From positions 1 to 8,928 of the forward strand of contig JAAYZQ010000061.1 of assembly GCA_012514775.1 (NCBI GenBank): a stretch of DNA of 8,928 bases, written 5' to 3'. The translations under genes were made by a program, and so were the position numbers. Under the pieces are notes generated by a model that worked only from the letters and a program-made list of their open reading frames with translations, had not been told where the DNA came from and did not search any database. Positions 6,517-8,928 of this stretch are shown here, piece after piece (within the stretch, counting starts at the first letter, position 1; each line of letters begins with the position of its first letter). This DNA is from Anaerolineaceae bacterium (GTDB lineage: Bacteria; Chloroflexota; Anaerolineae; JAAYZQ01).

Positions 6517-6519
6517 CTA
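6517..6519 (-). other. In-frame amber codon interrupting the corrinoid activator
   Basis: TAG between ...G-L-E-V and V-E-V-E-P-S... with both sides in one frame. A one-base change from GAG or CAG would restore an uninterrupted activator of about 608 aa with a run of alternating Val and Glu across the site. TAG is also the terminal codon of at least five other genes here (zinc ribbon, Usp, ASKHA end, URO-D, corrinoid protein), so general amber recoding is unlikely. Confidence 0.9.
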
Positions 6520-6846
6520 CACCTCCAGGCCCTCCACCTGGGTGCGCTGTATCGCCGTGAGCGACTCGGGCGGCACGTGCACCCGGCAATCGCTCAGCGG
6601 CAGGGCCAGGCATGCCAGGCGATAGCCCTGGTCCAGGTCCGCGGCCGACAGCTTTTCTCGTTCTCGCGCGCCCGCGGGCGTCAGCTCGCCCGCCACGATC
6701 TGGACCCGGCACCGGGCACAGGTACCGTGCCCACCACACACGCTCGCCAGGTCCACGCCCAGGGCGCGCGCCGCGTCCAGGAGCGTGCCGCCCTCGGGGC
6801 AGGGCCCGCGCCGGCCGACCGGCTCAAAGTCGATGATATGCCTCAC
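6517..6846 (-). CDS. RACo-type corrinoid activator, N-terminal 2Fe-2S domain (ends at premature TAG)
   Basis: 109 codons from a GTG at 6846, with AAGGAGG five nt upstream. It is a plant/adrenodoxin-like 2Fe-2S domain with C37-G-G-H-G-T-C43-A-R-C46 (C-x5-C-x2-C) and a fourth ligand C79 in Y-R-L-A-C. In RACo proteins this domain receives the low-potential electron that is passed to the corrinoid cobalt. The frame ends at TAG 6517-6519 inside the linker. After it the same frame reads V-E-V-E-P-S-V-V, which looks like the normal continuation into the ASKHA part. Either the gene is broken (or mis-sequenced), or the two domains are made as separate chains. The neighbouring corrinoid-protein genes upstream fit an activator role. 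Confidence 0.88.
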   Translation of the reverse strand: MRHIIDFEPVGRRGPCPEGGTLLDAARALGVDLASVCGGHGTCARCRVQIVAGELTPAGAREREKLSAADLDQGYRLACLALPLSDCRVHVPPESLTAIQRTQVEGLEV

Positions 6847-7045
6847 AGAGACCTCCTTCGGTACGTTGGCGCACCCTCGCTGGCCACCCGGCCGGCAATC
6901 CAGGGGCCGGCATGACCACCAGGCGGCAAAGGGCCAACGTCCGGCCTATGTTTCCTCTTCCCATCGAGGGTACAACAAACCGGGTTGCGCGGAGCAACCC
7001 GGTTTGTCAGTTGCCCGTTACTCCAACAAGATATCGTTTATGCGC
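6847..7045. other. Intergenic gap between URO-D gene and corrinoid activator
   Basis: 199 nt without a supported gene. Contents from right to left: a short AT-richer stretch at 7010-7045, the perfect hairpin at 6975-7007, then a roughly 128-nt GC-rich leader ending in the activator's Shine-Dalgarno (6852-6858). No promoter was recognised inside the gap itself. Confidence 0.6.
6975..7007 (-). terminator. Perfect 14-bp hairpin after the methyltransferase gene: terminator or attenuator
   Basis: ACAAACCGGGTTGC, five-nt loop, GCAACCCGGTTTGT: a flawless 14-bp stem. On the minus strand it lies 38 nt after the URO-D gene stop and is followed by TTGTACC, so the T-run (TTTGTTGT overlapping the stem end) is imperfect. 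Most likely it terminates the corrinoid-protein/URO-D transcript. It stands 128 nt before the activator's GTG, so it could also modulate readthrough into that gene. Confidence 0.75.
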
Positions 7046-8326
7046 CTAGTATACGCCGAACTCATGGGTTGCGTCAACCCAGGTCCGGACCAGATCGGGG
7101 TTGCTGCCCTCCATCTCGCCAACGCCAGGGCTCATGATAAAGCCGCCGCCCTTGCCCGCGACCTCGCACACCTTCTTTGTGTGGTCGCGCACCTGCTCGA
7201 CGGTGCCGCTCTGCAGCAACGAGTTCCTCATGCCGCCGATGATGCACATCGTATCGCCGACGACCTCTTTCACCTTAAAGATGTCGCTGAACTGGAACCA
7301 ACCCGCCGTCTTGCCCCTGGGCAACTCGGCCAGGTACTTGAGCCGCTGGTCCCACACGCCCTCGTAGAAGCAGATGGGCCTGATGCCGTTGTCGGCCAGG
7401 ACGAGCATCATCTCCTTGAGCTGCGGCCAGTAGAAGCGCTCGAACTGCGGCAGCGACATGAACCCATCAGAGCCGCGGTGCAGCGGGATGAAGGCCGTCT
7501 TCAAGCCTGTGGCGGCGCTAAAGTTGAGGGCAAACTCGAGCTGGAAGCGCAGTACCTTCTCCTCGGCAGCCAGGAGCTGATCCGGGCGCCGAAGCATGTC
7601 GAGCATGATGCCGCGCATGCCGCGCAGCGTGTCGGACATGAAGTCAAAGGGTGCCTCGATCAAGGCGCCGGCCAGAAAGTGGGGCGGGAAGCCCAGGGCG
7701 GCCATGCGCCCGACCGACTTGCCCATGTTGGCCGAGTCCTCCAGGGCGACGTCGATGGCCCTGCCCAACGCCTCCACGGACGACTTGACCGGGGGTGAGG
7801 CAAGCATGGGCAGGTTGCCCAGGTTATAATGGCCAAAGGCCCACATGCCAAAGGGCGGCAGGTACTGGAGGCCCTCCAGCTCCTTGAATGCCCGCGGCAG
7901 GTAGGTCCGGACGGCCCAGTCGGACGGATCCCTCAAGAAGTCGTCATAGTCCTCAGCCTTCATGAACTCGTGCTCGTCGAACTGGAAGGAGCCGGTGTCG
8001 GGCAGGCCGTAGCCCGGCCACTTGGTCATGCGGTCGCCCAGGACGAGGCTGGGCCGGGGATTGTTGAACAGCCCGAGGATGGCGTCGGGCTGGAAGTCGA
8101 GGGCCACCTTCTCCAGGAGCTCCTGCGACCTTTCCCAGTTGTCCTGCTGCTCGCGGTGGGTCACCCCACCATAGTCGGCCAGAAAATAACCGGAAGGCAT
8201 CTGCAGGGGAATGCGATCCGGCTGCTTGAGCTGGAGGGCATCCTCGATGCGCTTGCCGCGCTCGGCCAACAGCTGCTCCGGGCTCTTGCCTGCGTCCAGT
8301 CGTTCGGTATTGGTCATGGCGCTCAT
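7046..8326 (-). CDS. URO-D superfamily protein, likely corrinoid-dependent methyltransferase
   Basis: 426 aa, a complete gene. It belongs to the uroporphyrinogen-decarboxylase fold superfamily, which includes MtaA/MtbA and O-demethylase-type methyltransferases acting with corrinoid proteins. Visible features: N-terminal RIEDALQLKQPDRIPL, a typical opening for this group; central LRGMRGIMLDMLRRP; C-terminal VGDTMCIIGGM and GGGFIMSPGVGEMEG. True heme-pathway HemE is unlikely given the neighbours and divergence. Zinc methyltransferases of the MtaA type use H-x-C and a later Cys; here the equivalents appear to be I318-C-F-Y-E-G and S399-P-G-V-G, so two usual ligands are absent. Start ATG 8326 follows AGGAGGG (8333-8339) and directly abuts the corrinoid gene's TAG, so translation is coupled. 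Which methyl donor or acceptor it uses cannot be told. Confidence 0.85.
   Translation of the reverse strand: MSAMTNTERLDAGKSPEQLLAERGKRIEDALQLKQPDRIPLQMPSGYFLADYGGVTHREQQDNWERSQELLEKVALDFQPDAILGLFNNPRPSLVLGDRMTKWPGYGLPDTGSFQFDEHEFMKAEDYDDFLRDPSDWAVRTYLPRAFKELEGLQYLPPFGMWAFGHYNLGNLPMLASPPVKSSVEALGRAIDVALEDSANMGKSVGRMAALGFPPHFLAGALIEAPFDFMSDTLRGMRGIMLDMLRRPDQLLAAEEKVLRFQLEFALNFSAATGLKTAFIPLHRGSDGFMSLPQFERFYWPQLKEMMLVLADNGIRPICFYEGVWDQRLKYLAELPRGKTAGWFQFSDIFKVKEVVGDTMCIIGGMRNSLLQSGTVEQVRDHTKKVCEVAGKGGGFIMSPGVGEMEGSNPDLVRTWVDATHEFGVY
7048..7077 (-). promoter_or_regulatory. Possible internal promoter at the 3' end of the URO-D gene
   Basis: On the minus strand, TTGACG (7077-7072), an 18-nt spacer and TATACT (7053-7048), overlapping the last codons and stop of the URO-D gene. 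The predicted start near 7041 lies upstream of the 14-bp hairpin and would drive the activator gene. Because it is embedded in coding sequence, the match could be chance. Confidence 0.35.
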
Positions 8327-8928
8327 CTAGTTCCCTCCTGCCGTCCATTTCTTGGCCAGGCTCACCGCCGCCATGGCGTCCGGCCCGAAGGCGTCGGCGT
8401 CCGCGTACTGGCGCACCTGGTCGTCTACTGCTCCGCCGCCGATCATGATCTTGACCTTGTCCCGCTGGCCCGCCGCCTTGATGGCTGCCACCGTCTGTTT
8501 CATCGAGTCGTAGCTCAGCGTCAGAAAACCGCTCAGGGCCACCACCGCCGGCTTGAACTCGTCGATCTGCGACACAAAGGTTTCCGGCGGCACGTCGATG
8601 CCCAGGTCTTTCACCTCGAAGCCGTTGACGTCCAGCATGAACACCACGATGTCCTTGCCGATGTCGTGGATGTCGCCCTTTACCGTGCCCACCAGCACCC
8701 TGGCCCCCTTCTTGGCCTCCTGCTGCGTCGTCATGTAGGGCTTGGCCTCGTCCGTGATCGACTTTAGTATTTCGCCGGCCAGGATGAGTTCGGGAATAAA
8801 GTACTGCCCCTCCTCGAACCTTTTGCCGACCTTCTCCATGGCCACCCGGCAGTCCTCCAGGATCTGCGTGGGCGGCGTTCCGGCAGCCAGTTGCTCTTTG
8901 ACGAGCGCCAGCGCCTCCTCTTCTTGCA
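8327..8928 (-). CDS. Corrinoid (B12-binding) methyltransferase protein, 5' end cut by window
   Basis: 200 codons are visible including the stop; the frame is open to the right edge, so the N-terminus is outside. An apparent start at 8845 is an internal GTG, because 27 further codons upstream continue the family's helical cap domain (Q-E-E-E-A-L-A-L-V-K...). The cap domain occupies about residues 1-70. The Rossmann-like B12 domain follows, with D85-I-H87-D-I-G90 (the D-x-H-x-x-G lower-ligand motif), then LSGFLTLS and MIGGGAVDD, all classic for the MtaC/MtbC/MttC-type corrinoid proteins. The usual length is about 210-220 aa, so only a few residues are missing. It shuttles the methyl group on cobalt between methyltransferases and is reactivated by RACo-type proteins, such as the one encoded nearby. 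Its TAG stop abuts the URO-D ATG. Confidence 0.93.
   Translation of the reverse strand, partial: QEEEALALVKEQLAAGTPPTQILEDCRVAMEKVGKRFEEGQYFIPELILAGEILKSITDEAKPYMTTQQEAKKGARVLVGTVKGDIHDIGKDIVVFMLDVNGFEVKDLGIDVPPETFVSQIDEFKPAVVALSGFLTLSYDSMKQTVAAIKAAGQRDKVKIMIGGGAVDDQVRQYADADAFGPDAMAAVSLAKKWTAGGN

Noticed and set aside
6517..6519. Pyrrolysine decoding of the amber codon
   Set aside because: Tempting beside corrinoid methyltransferase genes, but UAG is the ordinary stop of most genes in this window, no pyl genes are visible, and the site is a linker rather than a catalytic position.
5347..6915. 522-codon plus-strand frame antisense to the corrinoid activator
   Set aside because: The activator frame on the minus strand contains all the expected ASKHA and 2Fe-2S motifs; the antisense frame has none.
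8843..8845. GTG at 8845 as start of the corrinoid protein
   Set aside because: The frame continues upstream to the window edge with residues typical of the corrinoid cap domain, so the gene is truncated by the window rather than starting there.

Overview
This is a GC-rich, tightly packed, bacterial-type window. The gene content (ferredoxins, a corrinoid methyltransferase cassette, a redox activator of corrinoid proteins, a NifX-like domain) suggests an anaerobe. I lean towards an uncultured Chloroflexota/Anaerolineae-like lineage, but that is inference from style and content, and no rRNA or marker gene is present to prove it.

Layout. (1) Positions 1-4282, minus strand: a four-gene operon read from right to left. 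It encodes a 57-aa 2[4Fe-4S] ferredoxin, a 69-aa Gly-rich zinc-ribbon protein, a cation diffusion facilitator (CDF) fused to a NifX/NifB-type iron-molybdenum-cofactor (DIM) domain, and a very large predicted lipoprotein that runs off the left edge. The lipoprotein joins a COG1237-type metallo-beta-lactamase (MBL) domain to at least eleven Asp-box (BNR/sortilin-like) beta-propeller repeats. A near-consensus promoter with a perfect 8-bp inverted repeat over the predicted transcription start sits just upstream. (2) Positions 4283-4562: a divergent regulatory region with a second strong promoter facing right. (3) Positions 4563-5000, plus strand: a single universal stress protein gene. (4) Positions 5020-6846, minus strand: a RACo-type reductive activator of corrinoid proteins (2Fe-2S domain plus ASKHA/DUF4445 ATPase). 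One in-frame TAG codon splits it into two open segments. (5) Positions 6847-7045: a non-coding gap with a perfect 14-bp-stem hairpin. (6) Positions 7046-8928, minus strand: a URO-D-superfamily methyltransferase-like gene directly preceded by a corrinoid (B12-binding) protein gene that is cut by the right edge.

How the parts fit. The right half is a corrinoid methyl-transfer module. The B12 protein carries the cobalt, the URO-D-type protein would move a methyl group to or from it, and the RACo-like ATPase would re-reduce cobalt that has slipped to Co(II). The left half looks like a metal/Fe-S handling operon whose outward-facing product is an unusual surface-anchored MBL-propeller protein. The most notable points are the amber codon in the activator, the lipoprotein-MBL-propeller architecture, the CDF-DIM fusion with altered membrane metal ligands, and the palindromic operator-like site.
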